Assembly (NCBI RefSeq): GCF_018408855.1 | Contig: NZ_AP024325.1 | Location: 124,001 to 188,000, forward strand | Direction of reading: 5' to 3' | From: Caballeronia sp. NK8 | Lineage (GTDB): Bacteria > Pseudomonadota > Gammaproteobacteria > Burkholderiales > Burkholderiaceae | DNA: 64,000 nt | Part shown: piece by piece, positions 38,418-46,920 of the stretch | Layout of the letters: each line of letters begins with the position of its first letter | How positions within the stretch are numbered: position 1 is the first letter of the stretch | Position numbers and translations under genes: made by a program | The notes under the pieces: model-generated | Told to the model about the DNA's origin: nothing | The model's input: the letters and a program-made list of their open reading frames with translations, nothing else | Databases searched by the model: none

Positions 38418-39617
38418 ATGTTCGAACATATCGATGCCTATCCCGGCGACCCGATTCTCTCGCTGAACGAAAACTTCCAGAAGGACCCGCGCACCAACAA
38501 GGTCAACCTGAGCATCGGCATCTACTTCGACGACGAAGGCCGTCTGCCCGTGATGCATGCGGTGCGCGAAGCGGAACTGTCGATCGCGAAGGAGCCCGGT
38601 GCGAAGCCCTATCTGCCGATGGCCGGTTTCGCGCATTATCGCGATGCCGTGCAGGCGCTCGTGTTCGGCCACGACAGCCCGCCGCGCGCGGACGGACGCA
38701 TCGCCAGCGTGCAGACGCTCGGCGGTTCGGGCGCGCTGAAGGTTGGCGCCGATTTCATCAAGCGCTATTTCCCGCAATCGAAAGTGTGGGTGAGCGATCC
38801 GACGTGGGAAAACCACCGCTTCATCTTCGAGCGCGCGGGCTTCGAAGTGAACACGTACCCGTATTACGACGAAGCCACCGGCGGCCTTCGCTTCGACGCG
38901 ATGCTCGACGCCATCGACAAGCTGCCCGCGAAGAGCGTCGTGCTGCTGCATGCGTGCTGCCATAACCCGACGGGCGTCGATCTCGACGAAGCGCAGTGGG
39001 TGAAGCTCATCGACGTGCTGCAGAAACGCGATCTGCTGCCGTTCGTCGACATGGCGTATCAGGGCTTCGGCGCCGGCCTCGACGACGACGCGTTCGCCGT
39101 GCGCGAACTCGCGCGCCGTGGCGTGCCGGCGTTCGTCGCGAATTCGTTCTCGAAGAATTTTTCGCTGTACGGCGAGCGTTGCGGCGGCCTGCACGTGATC
39201 TGCGACGATGCCGCCGAAGCCGACCGCGTGCTCGGCCAACTGACGAGCGCGGTGCGCGCGAACTACAGCAATCCGCCGACGCACGGCGCGAAGATCGTCA
39301 CGCACGTGCTGAACACGCCGGCGCTCAGGCAGTCGTGGCAGGAAGAACTCGCGTCGATGTGCCAGCGCATCGCACGCATGCGCCAGGCGATTCACGACGG
39401 ACTGAAGGATCACGTGCGCGGCGAAATGCTCACGCGCTACATCAGGCAGCGCGGCATGTTCACGTACACGGGTCTGGTCGCTGAGCAGGCGGACCGTCTG
39501 AAGGAGGAATTCGGCGTGTACATCCTGCGCTCGGGCCGCATGTGCGTCGCGGGCCTGAACGACAGCAACGTGCAAGTCGTCGCCGATGCGATCGGCAAGG
39601 TGCTTGCAGCGAAGTAA
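38418..39617 (+). CDS. tyrB: aromatic amino acid aminotransferase
   Basis: A 399-residue PLP-dependent class I aminotransferase of the AspC/TyrB subgroup. Seen: the NLSIGIYFDDEGRLPVM start region, LHACCHNPTGVDL, VDMAYQGFGAGLDDD and the Schiff-base K246 in NSFSKNFSLYGER. The sequence before the start contains ACACCATG without a strong SD, so translation may be coupled to the permease. It converts aromatic amino acids and 2-oxoglutarate to aryl-pyruvates and glutamate. Aspartate may also be accepted. Confidence 0.92.
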   Translation: MFEHIDAYPGDPILSLNENFQKDPRTNKVNLSIGIYFDDEGRLPVMHAVREAELSIAKEPGAKPYLPMAGFAHYRDAVQALVFGHDSPPRADGRIASVQTLGGSGALKVGADFIKRYFPQSKVWVSDPTWENHRFIFERAGFEVNTYPYYDEATGGLRFDAMLDAIDKLPAKSVVLLHACCHNPTGVDLDEAQWVKLIDVLQKRDLLPFVDMAYQGFGAGLDDDAFAVRELARRGVPAFVANSFSKNFSLYGERCGGLHVICDDAAEADRVLGQLTSAVRANYSNPPTHGAKIVTHVLNTPALRQSWQEELASMCQRIARMRQAIHDGLKDHVRGEMLTRYIRQRGMFTYTGLVAEQADRLKEEFGVYILRSGRMCVAGLNDSNVQVVADAIGKVLAAK

Positions 39618-39627
39618 GCACGTTCAT

Positions 39628-39999
39628 CTAGAGCGCGGGACACGACAGCACTTTTTGCGGCGGCAGGCTGCCCGGTCCCGTGTCCACTTTCGTGCCGCGC
39701 GGCGGCGTCAGAATGAGCCGCACGCTGGTCGTGCCTTCGTTCGCAAGCACATACAGGTCGCCGCTTCCTTCCGGCTGCCAGTACACGCGATACACTTCGC
39801 CATCCTTGTAGACATGCAGCGCGCCGTGACTCACGGCGCCGCCGCGCCAGAAATTCACGCTTTCCCCTTCGCGCAGCGCGATCATGCCGTCCTGGTCGTT
39901 GGTCGCGCTTTCGAGCGTGCCGCAGACGGCATCGTCGGCATGTGCATGAGTGCAGACGGCGAACGCCGCCGCGACAAGAAAGATTGATCCGCGATTCAT
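39628..39999 (-). CDS. small secreted hypothetical protein
   Basis: A 123-residue protein with a clear signal peptide (MNRGSIFLVAAAFAVCTHAH, cleavage after AHA). The mature part is beta-rich (GESVNFWRGGAVSHGALHVY, GEVYRVYWQPEGSGDLYVLA), with a Cys near each end (VCGTLES and LSCPAL) that could form a disulfide. GGAG lies nine bases upstream of the ATG. Function is unknown; a periplasmic location is likely. Confidence 0.72.
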   Translation of the reverse strand: MNRGSIFLVAAAFAVCTHAHADDAVCGTLESATNDQDGMIALREGESVNFWRGGAVSHGALHVYKDGEVYRVYWQPEGSGDLYVLANEGTTSVRLILTPPRGTKVDTGPGSLPPQKVLSCPAL

Positions 40000-40144
40000 C
40001 GGTATCGGCTCCTCATCGAAAAAATCGGCACGCGCGTTCATCGCGCGCGCGTGCGCCCTGCCGCGCTCGTCGCAAGATATGCGCCGACTTTCCGCCGCGC
40101 GTGTGCTACTTTGAAGAGAGCAGCGTTCGATCATGGAGGCCGTG

Positions 40145-40393
40145 ATGACAGTGATCGCACCGGACGAGAGAGCGGATTTTCTCGCGATTCTCGCGCGCCA
40201 CCGGCTCGACGAAAGCGATTTTCTCGTCGCAGAAGGCGGCGCGTCCGATGTCGTGGACGATGTCTATCCGCTGCAGGGCACCGTCACCATTACGCGACGT
40301 TCCACGCTGAAGGAACGCGACTATCGCATTGGACACGGCTCCGAATGGACGGCCGCGTTCGAGAAGGATTTGAACAAGGGCGTGTTCGGCTGA
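40145..40393 (+). CDS. small hypothetical protein
   Basis: An 82-residue soluble protein starting MTVIAPDERADFLAILARHR; GGAG six bases upstream decides 40145 over 40133. It ends in a charged segment EWTAAFEKDLNKGVFG. I do not recognise the family. It reads like a small conserved Burkholderiaceae protein and lies 52 bp ahead of another short gene on the same strand. Confidence 0.6.
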   Translation: MTVIAPDERADFLAILARHRLDESDFLVAEGGASDVVDDVYPLQGTVTITRRSTLKERDYRIGHGSEWTAAFEKDLNKGVFG

Positions 40394-40445
40394 ACGAGCA
40401 CGCCGCATGCAGGTTTTTCACGCACTTTTTGACGCGGAGCACGCG

Positions 40446-40769
40446 ATGAAACCGACCGAATTCGAATCGTTCAAAGCGCACGTCGCGATGCTGCTGCGCG
40501 ATCTTCCGCGTGGCATGACCGCCGATCTGACGGATGTGGCCGTCGCGTACTGGAACGGCACGAAAGTGGTCGGCGCCTATCTGCGCGACAACGGCCGGAT
40601 CGACGAGGATTTCGATTTCGACGAGAACGCGTGGGGCAACTGGCGCGATGAATTCCTGACCTGGTTCGACGCGCCGCGCTTTTCCGAACGCGCCGATCTG
40701 AAGGCGGCGTTCGTCGCCGGCGTGATTCCCGTGAGCCTGCCAGGCGGGCTCTGGCCGCGGGCGCTTTGA
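40446..40769 (+). CDS. small hypothetical protein
   Basis: A 107-residue acidic protein starting MKPTEFESFKAHVAMLLRDL. The ATG at 40446 has GGAG six bases upstream, better than the upstream ATG at 40407. A Trp/Asp-rich middle (DFDFDENAWGNWRDEFLTWF) stands out. Function is unknown; it may be co-transcribed with the preceding short gene. Confidence 0.6.
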   Translation: MKPTEFESFKAHVAMLLRDLPRGMTADLTDVAVAYWNGTKVVGAYLRDNGRIDEDFDFDENAWGNWRDEFLTWFDAPRFSERADLKAAFVAGVIPVSLPGGLWPRAL

Positions 40770-40924
40770 TCGCTGAATCGCGGGAAAGTCATTTGTAAGC
40801 ACTCCTCGCACGCTTTACTCCCGCCGAACGGCACAACGATTGCTCTCTCCCACGACGCGACAGCGCCCGAACCACGACCGCCCGCGGCCGTGTTCCGCCA
40901 TTCATCGTCTCGGAGGGTTTCAGC

Positions 40925-43429
40925 ATGGCTGGCAACGGAAGACTTCATCCGCTCACGTTCTTTACGGCCATCGTGTTCATCGTGCTCGGCGCGCTGCTGG
41001 CGGCGGGCGGCGCGTATCTCGTGACGGTGAAAGGATCGTGGTACTACGCGATCGCGGGCGCGGCCATCGTCCTGACCGGGCTTCTGCTGCTGATCCGGCG
41101 ACGCTCCGCGCTTCTGCTGTTCGCGCTCGTGCTGTTCGGATCGACGATCTGGGCCGTCTTCGAAGTGCGCTTCGATTTCTGGCAATTGATGCCGCGCTTG
41201 TGGATCTGGGTGCTGCTCGCGCTCTGGCTGCTGATTCCATTCGTGCATCGCGGCGCGCTGTTCGGACCGCCTTCCACTGCGCGCGCCGCGCGCACTCCGC
41301 TCGCGGCTGCAATCGTTCTTGCGCTGCTGCTCGGCGCCGGCACGTATTTCCACGATCCGCATGACCGGCCCGGCCGTATCGACGTGAACGTGGCCGCCGA
41401 CGCGAATCAGGCCGATGCCAACGCCGCGACCGGACGCCAGCCGGGCGACTGGACCGACTATGGCGGGTCGCCGCTGGCGCAGCGCTACGCGCCGCTCGCA
41501 CAGATCACGGCGGAGAACGCGCATCAGTTGAAAGTGGCGTGGACCTTCCGCACCGGCGACGTGCCCGGCCCCGGCGATCCCACCGAAACCACCGACGAGA
41601 ACACGCCAATCAAGGTCGGCGACACGATTTTCCTGTGCACGCCGCATAGCAAGGTGATCGCGCTCGATGCGACGAGCGGTAAGGAGAAGTGGCGGTTCGA
41701 TCCGCAGATTCAGAGCCCGATCGGGTTCAAGCATTGGGAACACATGACGTGCCGGGGCGTCGCTTATTACGATGCCGCCGTGCATGCGATGCCTGCCGCC
41801 GTGGCTTCGGAGGCGGTGGCCGCGTCCGCGCCTGCTCAGGCGAGCGAAGCGGTTGCGGCTTCCGAACCGCAAGCCGCTTCCGAACCCGCCGCGCCCGTGC
41901 AGACGCCTGCGCAAACCACGGCGCTCGCCGAATGTCCGCGCCGTCTGTTCCTTCCGACCGCCGACGCCCGCCTGATCGCGCTCGATGCGGAAACCGGCAA
42001 GCCGTGCGCGAGCTTTGGCAAGAACGGCGCGATCGATCTGCGCGCGAACATCGGCCCGTTCACGCCGGGCGGCTATTACTCGACGTCGCCGCCGGCGGTG
42101 TTTCGCAATCTGGTGATCGTCGGCGGCCATGTCACCGACAACGAATCCAACAATGAGCCTTCGGGCGTGATTCGCGCGTTCGACGTGAACGACGGCCATC
42201 TCGTCTGGAACTGGGACCCGGGCAATCCGGACGCCACCGAGCCCATCGCGCCGGGCGGCACCTACGTGCGCAATTCGCCGAACATGTGGTCGATGTTCAG
42301 CGTCGATGAAAAGCGCGGCATGATCTATCTGCCGATGGGCAATCAGACGCCCGATCAATGGGGCGGCGAGCGCACGCCGCAGGCGGAAAAGTTCGCGGCG
42401 GGCCTTGTCGCGCTCGACGCCGCGACGGGCAAGCTGCGCTGGAACCGTCAGTTCACGCATCACGATCTGTGGGACATGGATGTCGGCGGGCAGCCGACGC
42501 TCGTCGATTTGCAGACGGCGCAGGGCATGCAGCCGGCGGTGATCGCATCGACGAAACAGGGCAGCATCTACGTGCTGAATCGCGAGACGGGGCAGCCGAT
42601 CGTGCCGATCAACGAGGTGCCGGTGCCGCAAGGCGCGGCGAAGGGCGACCACACCGCGCCGACTCAGGCGGTCTCCGCGCTCAATTTCAATCCGCCCCGC
42701 GTGACGGAAGCGGACATGTGGGGCACGACGCCGTTTGACCAGCTCTGGTGCCGCATCAAGTTCAGGAGCCTGCGCTACGACGGACCGTTCACGCCGCCGT
42801 CCGAGCAGGGCACGCTGGTGTTCCCGGGCAACTTCGGCGTGTTCGACTGGGGCGGGATTTCCGTCGATCCGGTGCGGCAGATTCTGATCGCGAATCCGGA
42901 TTGGATGGCGTTCACGTCGAAGCTGATTCCGCGCGAAAAGCTACAGGAGGGCGCTACCAGCACGAGCGAGACGAGCGGGATCAAGCAGGCGCGCGGCACG
43001 CCGTATGCCTACGAGATCAGCGCATTCCTGTCGCCGCTGGGCATTCCGTGCCAGGCGCCGCCGTGGGGCGATATGGCGGGCGTCGATCTGCGCACGAACA
43101 AGATCGCGTGGATGCACAAGAACGGTACGATCGTCGATAGCGCGCCGCTGCCCATTCCGATGCCGCTCGGCGTGCCGAGTCTGGGCGGCACCATCGTGAC
43201 GGCGGGCGGCGTGGCATTTCTGACGGGCACGCTCGATCAGTACGTACGCGCGTACGACGTGCGCGACGGCAGGAAGCTATGGGAAGCGCGGCTGCCGGCA
43301 GGCGGTCAGTCGACGCCGATGAGCTACGCCGATGCCAGCGGCAAGCAGTACTTGCTCGTGACGGCGGGCGGCCATGGCTCGCTCGGCACGAAAGCAGGCG
43401 ATTACGTGATCGCCTATACGCTGCAATGA
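40925..43429 (+). CDS. gcd: membrane-bound PQQ-dependent glucose dehydrogenase
   Basis: An 834-residue quinoprotein that oxidises glucose (and other aldoses) to gluconolactone in the periplasm and reduces ubiquinone. Five N-terminal membrane helices (residues ~8-140) precede an eight-bladed PQQ propeller starting at DWTDYGGSPLAQRYAPLAQI. Propeller repeats such as HSKVIALDATSGKEKWRFDP, and conserved blocks CRGVAYYDA, PTADARLIALDAETGKPCAS and MGNQTPDQWGGER, identify Gcd. It is about 40 residues longer than the E. coli enzyme because of an Ala/Ser/Glu/Pro-rich insert at about residues 287-335, between two conserved blocks. Confidence 0.95.
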   Translation: MAGNGRLHPLTFFTAIVFIVLGALLAAGGAYLVTVKGSWYYAIAGAAIVLTGLLLLIRRRSALLLFALVLFGSTIWAVFEVRFDFWQLMPRLWIWVLLALWLLIPFVHRGALFGPPSTARAARTPLAAAIVLALLLGAGTYFHDPHDRPGRIDVNVAADANQADANAATGRQPGDWTDYGGSPLAQRYAPLAQITAENAHQLKVAWTFRTGDVPGPGDPTETTDENTPIKVGDTIFLCTPHSKVIALDATSGKEKWRFDPQIQSPIGFKHWEHMTCRGVAYYDAAVHAMPAAVASEAVAASAPAQASEAVAASEPQAASEPAAPVQTPAQTTALAECPRRLFLPTADARLIALDAETGKPCASFGKNGAIDLRANIGPFTPGGYYSTSPPAVFRNLVIVGGHVTDNESNNEPSGVIRAFDVNDGHLVWNWDPGNPDATEPIAPGGTYVRNSPNMWSMFSVDEKRGMIYLPMGNQTPDQWGGERTPQAEKFAAGLVALDAATGKLRWNRQFTHHDLWDMDVGGQPTLVDLQTAQGMQPAVIASTKQGSIYVLNRETGQPIVPINEVPVPQGAAKGDHTAPTQAVSALNFNPPRVTEADMWGTTPFDQLWCRIKFRSLRYDGPFTPPSEQGTLVFPGNFGVFDWGGISVDPVRQILIANPDWMAFTSKLIPREKLQEGATSTSETSGIKQARGTPYAYEISAFLSPLGIPCQAPPWGDMAGVDLRTNKIAWMHKNGTIVDSAPLPIPMPLGVPSLGGTIVTAGGVAFLTGTLDQYVRAYDVRDGRKLWEARLPAGGQSTPMSYADASGKQYLLVTAGGHGSLGTKAGDYVIAYTLQ

Positions 43430-43439
43430 GGCTTCGAGG

Positions 43440-43574
43440 TTACGTGCGACGATACGCTTCGGCCATCAGCGCGCTGACCTTGGCGCGCGTCTTGAAGGCG
43501 TCGCGAGCGGCGTTGCGCAGCTTGGTGGCGATAAAGGAAACGAGTGCGATCGGGGTGGCGGCGATGATTCCCAT
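43440..43574 (-). CDS. very small amphipathic protein
   Basis: A 44-codon frame, MGIIAATPIALVSFIATKLR then NAARDAFKTRAKVSALMAEA, with a short hydrophobic N-terminus and a basic helical C-terminus. GGAG lies six bases before the ATG at 43574, and a distinctive AT-rich leader with repeated CTAGG precedes it. The good SD and placement support translation; the family is unknown. Confidence 0.5.
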   Translation of the reverse strand: MGIIAATPIALVSFIATKLRNAARDAFKTRAKVSALMAEAYRRT

Positions 43575-43718
43575 GGTGTGCTCCGTACTAGGGGTAACTA
43601 ACTAGGTAATAACCCTAGGTTAGCACAGTTGACGCGCTGCAACAATTTACTTTTCGGAAATCGTTAGTCAGCGCGCGCGAAACGACGAGCCGCCTAGCCC
43701 GCGGGAAACGGGATGCGT

Positions 43719-43734
43719 TATATTCATGAATATA
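43719..43734. promoter_or_regulatory. perfect 16-bp palindrome TATATTCATGAATATA
   Basis: A fully symmetric AT-rich site in a GC-rich genome, 24 bp upstream of the start at 43759. It is well placed to be an operator at the promoter of that gene. Confidence 0.6.
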
Positions 43735-43758
43735 TAGCGAACCGATTTTCCCGGCACC

Positions 43759-44232
43759 ATGCTTACACCATCCATCGACATCACTGAGAGCGGCTACGGC
43801 GCGACCATCACCACCCTGAAGGCGGCGCACGATCACGAGCGCGCCGAGTCGTTGCGTGATCTCGTGGACGCGCATAGGCGGCTGCAGGGTAGCGTGCTGC
43901 GCTTTCTTTCGCTATTCGACGACGCCCGGGCGCGCGCCACGCGCGATGAGCCGCGTGCGTTCGAAGCGCTCGTCGGCTTGCTGGAGAAAAAGGCGCGTGC
44001 GGCGGGATTTGCGCGCATGCGGGAATTGAGCGCGGCCGTGCAGGCGGCGCGCGTGGCCGCGCGTCAGCGCGAATTGCTGTTCTTCGATTCCTTCGGAACC
44101 GATGTGCCCGCCTTGCGTGAGGCGGCGCGCGAACTGGAGCGGCTCGACGCGACGCTCGTCGGACTGTGCGTGGAGCATGTCCTGCGCGTGAATGCCCCGA
44201 TGCGCGCGCGGCCCGGATTGCGCCGCGACTAG
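43759..44232 (+). CDS. hypothetical all-helical protein
   Basis: A 157-residue Arg/Ala/Leu-rich cytoplasmic protein predicted almost entirely helical (LRDLVDAHRRLQGSVLRFLS, ARMRELSAAVQAARVAARQR, LREAARELERLDATLVGLCV). I do not recognise the family; a small dimeric helical bundle is plausible. No good SD precedes the ATG. The end overlaps the convergent SnoaL-like gene by 4 bp. Confidence 0.6.
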   Translation: MLTPSIDITESGYGATITTLKAAHDHERAESLRDLVDAHRRLQGSVLRFLSLFDDARARATRDEPRAFEALVGLLEKKARAAGFARMRELSAAVQAARVAARQRELLFFDSFGTDVPALREAARELERLDATLVGLCVEHVLRVNAPMRARPGLRRD

Positions 44233-44675
44233 ACCGGCGGATTCATCTTCGGCGGGACGGCGTCGAGCTGCCGGAACACGCTCAGCCAGTCTTCGAGATG
44301 CCAGGTTTTCGACACCCGGCCGTCGCGTATCTCATGGAACGAGTGGATCGCGAAGCGAAGCGGCTTCTTCGTCGCGGCAATACCCATCAACGGGCCCGAT
44401 TGCGTGCCGCTCACTTCCGCGCGGACGCCGACGCGATCGTCCTGCGTCAGCATGTCGAGAATCTCGATACGCATGTCGGGCAGAGCGGTTGCGAGGTCTT
44501 CGAAGATCGGGATCATCTGATCGGGTCCGTGCGACTGTCCGGGCGGCTCGGGAAGGTATTGCCAGTCGGGCGTGACGGCTTGCCGCAGGAGCGCGACGTC
44601 CTTGGTGGAAAACGCGCGGTAGAGACGCTCGACCGCTTCGCGCGCGGCCGATTGAGTCAGGTGGGCGGGCTGCAT
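44229..44675 (-). CDS. SnoaL/NTF2-like polyketide-cyclase-fold protein
   Basis: A 148-residue cone-fold protein of the SnoaL-like ester cyclase group (EAVERLYRAFSTKDVALLRQ, PDMRIEILDMLTQDDRVGVR, HSFHEIRDGRVSKTWHLEDW). GGAGG four bases upstream fixes the ATG at 44675. Many members are uncharacterised and bind small hydrophobic or lactone substrates; no pathway partner is adjacent. Confidence 0.82.
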   Translation of the reverse strand: MQPAHLTQSAAREAVERLYRAFSTKDVALLRQAVTPDWQYLPEPPGQSHGPDQMIPIFEDLATALPDMRIEILDMLTQDDRVGVRAEVSGTQSGPLMGIAATKKPLRFAIHSFHEIRDGRVSKTWHLEDWLSVFRQLDAVPPKMNPPV

Positions 44676-44797
44676 GGTGCCTCCTACACGGTGCGGTCTG
44701 CATGAGGTAAGAACGGCGGCATAGCGCACTCACTGTACCCCAAGCAGTCGCGCAAACGCAGGAACGGTCGCCAGGCCGTGTTAATCTCTCACTTCTT

Positions 44798-44957
44798 CGC
44801 TGGGGAGTAGCCGGCTTTTCCGCCCGGAAAAGCGCCCATGTCAACACGCTCGGTCGTTCGGACCGTGGCATGGGCAGCCATCACAGGTTGGCAAGACCAT
44901 CGACGGAATGCGCGACCGGTCGGGCGCGCGTTCTGTCGTTCCGTCTTGCCCGACCAG
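44798..44957 (+). promoter_or_regulatory. yybP-ykoY manganese riboswitch
   Basis: The leader of mntP contains the conserved parts of the yybP-ykoY aptamer: GGGGAGTAGCC at 44802-44812, ATGTCAACACGCTCG, CGTGGCATGGGCAGCC and GGCAAGACC. Mn2+ binds the junction formed by the GGGGAGUAG loop and the AUGUCAACA loop. A second long pairing, GGTCGGGC with GCCCGACC, lies just before the start codon and probably forms part of the expression platform. Mn2+ should switch mntP on. Confidence 0.92.
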
Positions 44958-44968
44958 AGCGCTACCCG

Positions 44969-45538
44969 ATGAATCTCGCTTCCACCATTTTTCTGGCCTT
45001 CGCCATGTCCACCGATGCCTTCGCCGCCGCTGTCGGCAAGGGCGCGACGCTGCACAAACCCCGCGTCACGGAAGCGCTGAAGACCGGCGTGATCTTCGGC
45101 GTGATCGAAGCGCTGACGCCGCTCGTCGGCTGGGCGCTCGGCAGGGCGGCCGCGCAGTACGTGACGGCCTGGGATCACTGGATCGCGTTCGGCCTGCTGG
45201 GTCTGCTCGGCGCGCGCATGATCCGCGAAGGCTTCGGCAGCGTGGACCACGAAGAGGAAAAGCCCAACTCGCATTCGTTCTGGGTGCTCGCGCTCACCGG
45301 CTTCGCGACCAGCATCGATGCGATGGCGGTCGGCGCGGGCCTCGCGTTCATCGATGTCGATATCTTCTCGACCGCCGCCACGATCGGCTTCGCGACCATG
45401 CTGATGGTGACGATCGGCGTGATGGTCGGGCGGCTGGTCGGCGCGACCATCGGCAAGCGGGCGGAGATCGTCGGCGGGCTGATCCTGATCGGCGTCGGCA
45501 GCGTCATCCTCGCGGAGCATCTGGGCTATTTGAACTGA
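44969..45538 (+). CDS. mntP: manganese efflux pump MntP
   Basis: A 189-residue inner-membrane exporter with six helices in two three-helix halves. Both halves carry the Asp-containing motif: [20 protein letters not shown] in the first and [20 protein letters not shown] in the second. It protects the cell from excess Mn2+. ATG at 44969 follows the riboswitch directly; upstream in-frame Met codons lie within the aptamer. Confidence 0.95.
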   Translation: MNLASTIFLAFAMSTDAFAAAVGKGATLHKPRVTEALKTGVIFGVIEALTPLVGWALGRAAAQYVTAWDHWIAFGLLGLLGARMIREGFGSVDHEEEKPNSHSFWVLALTGFATSIDAMAVGAGLAFIDVDIFSTAATIGFATMLMVTIGVMVGRLVGATIGKRAEIVGGLILIGVGSVILAEHLGYLN

Positions 45539-45671
45539 GCCTGCGCGACGTGAAGGCTTTGGAACTAACAGGCGTTTCGACTAAAAATCGGCATAAATAA
45601 AATAACAACAACTGCCTTCTGGTCGATACGATTCATCATTCCACTGCCTTCAACCCTGAATCCAGCACGTC

Positions 45672-46739
45672 ATGCCACGTCCGATTTCCGCGCGCATTCA
45701 TCTCGACGCCATTCGTCAGAATCTTCAGCTCGTCAAACGCACGGCGCCGTCCTCGCGCGTCTGGTCCGTGATCAAGGCGAATGCGTACGGTCACGGCATC
45801 GAGCGCATCTATCCGGCGCTCGCCGACGCGGACGGCATCGCGCTGCTCGATCTCGACGAAGCCGTGCGCGTGCGCGAACTCGGCTGGACGAAGCCTATCC
45901 TCTTGCTCGAGGGCATTTTCGAGCCGGCGGACGTGGAGACGGCGGACCGTCATCGCCTCACCGTCACGGTTCATTGCGACGACCAGCTCGCGTTGCTGAA
46001 GGCGGCGCGGCCGCGCGAGCGCATCGACATTCAACTGAAGATGAACTCGGGCATGAACCGTCTCGGTTATCGGCCTGGCGCGTTCGAAGGCGCGTACAGG
46101 CGCGCGTCGGACATCGAGGCGATCGGCTCGATCGGCCTGATGAGTCACTTCGCCAACGCGGACGATGGCGCGATCGACTGGCAGATCGACGAATTCGACG
46201 CCGCCACGCGCAATCTGCCCGGCACGCGCTCGCTGTCGAATTCGGCGGCGGTGCTGTGGCACCCGCGCGCGCATCGCGACTGGGTGCGGCCCGGCACGAT
46301 CCTCTACGGCGCGTCGCCGACGGGCTGCGCGCGGCATCTCGAAGGCATCCCGCTGCGCGCCGCGATGACGCTCGAAAGCCGCATCATCGGCGTGCAGACG
46401 CTCGACGCGGGCGAGACCATCGGCTATGGCCGCACCTTCACGGCGGATCGCGCGATGAGGATCGGCGTGGTCGCATGCGGCTACGCGGACGGCTATCCGC
46501 GCCATGCGCCGACCGGCACGCCGGTGATGGTGGATGGCGTGCGCACGCGTATCGTCGGGCGTGTGTCGATGGACATGCTCACCATCGATCTCACGCCGTG
46601 TCCTGCGGCGGGCATCGGTTCGGCCGTGGAGCTGTGGGGCGAGCACGTCAGGGTCGATGAAGTTGCCGAGCCGTCCGGCACCATCGGCTACGAGCTGATG
46701 TGCGCGCTCGCGCGCCGCGTGCCGGTGACGATCGCCTGA
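45672..46739 (+). CDS. alr: alanine racemase
   Basis: A 355-residue PLP enzyme interconverting L- and D-alanine for peptidoglycan or D-alanine catabolism. K35 in [11 protein letters not shown] binds PLP, and Tyr271 in CGYADGYPR is the second catalytic base. [13 protein letters not shown] and [12 protein letters not shown] are further family blocks. The 133-bp upstream region is AT-rich. The downstream neighbour is a lactate permease, which does not specify Alr or DadX function. Confidence 0.94.
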   Translation: MPRPISARIHLDAIRQNLQLVKRTAPSSRVWSVIKANAYGHGIERIYPALADADGIALLDLDEAVRVRELGWTKPILLLEGIFEPADVETADRHRLTVTVHCDDQLALLKAARPRERIDIQLKMNSGMNRLGYRPGAFEGAYRRASDIEAIGSIGLMSHFANADDGAIDWQIDEFDAATRNLPGTRSLSNSAAVLWHPRAHRDWVRPGTILYGASPTGCARHLEGIPLRAAMTLESRIIGVQTLDAGETIGYGRTFTADRAMRIGVVACGYADGYPRHAPTGTPVMVDGVRTRIVGRVSMDMLTIDLTPCPAAGIGSAVELWGEHVRVDEVAEPSGTIGYELMCALARRVPVTIA

Positions 46740-46920
46740 CCTTTCATCAGGCCGCCGCAAAACTTGCATTCGACCCTTCCCCCCGCTATACCTCAAAGGA
46801 TCGGTAGTAAATCTGTAAGGAACGCGTTGTTGTTGCCCGGGTGCTCGCACGTCCCGGCGGCGTGAAGTCTCGTCCGGACTGCGGGCAAAGTTCGAATCCT
46901 AGGATCAAAAAGGAAACGAC

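Noticed and set aside
36957..39575. An 872-codon open frame on the minus strand opposite the permease and aminotransferase
   Set aside because: It is Arg/His/Ala-rich without any domain pattern and lies antisense to two clear genes; such frames arise from GC-rich third positions.
40577..42652. A 691-codon minus-strand frame opposite gcd
   Set aside because: Antisense to a well-supported gene with no recognisable motif; a composition artefact.
46890..46910. TTCGAATCC wording resembling a tRNA T-loop before lldP
   Set aside because: No matching acceptor, D or anticodon stems can be folded from the preceding bases; it is part of the lldP leader.
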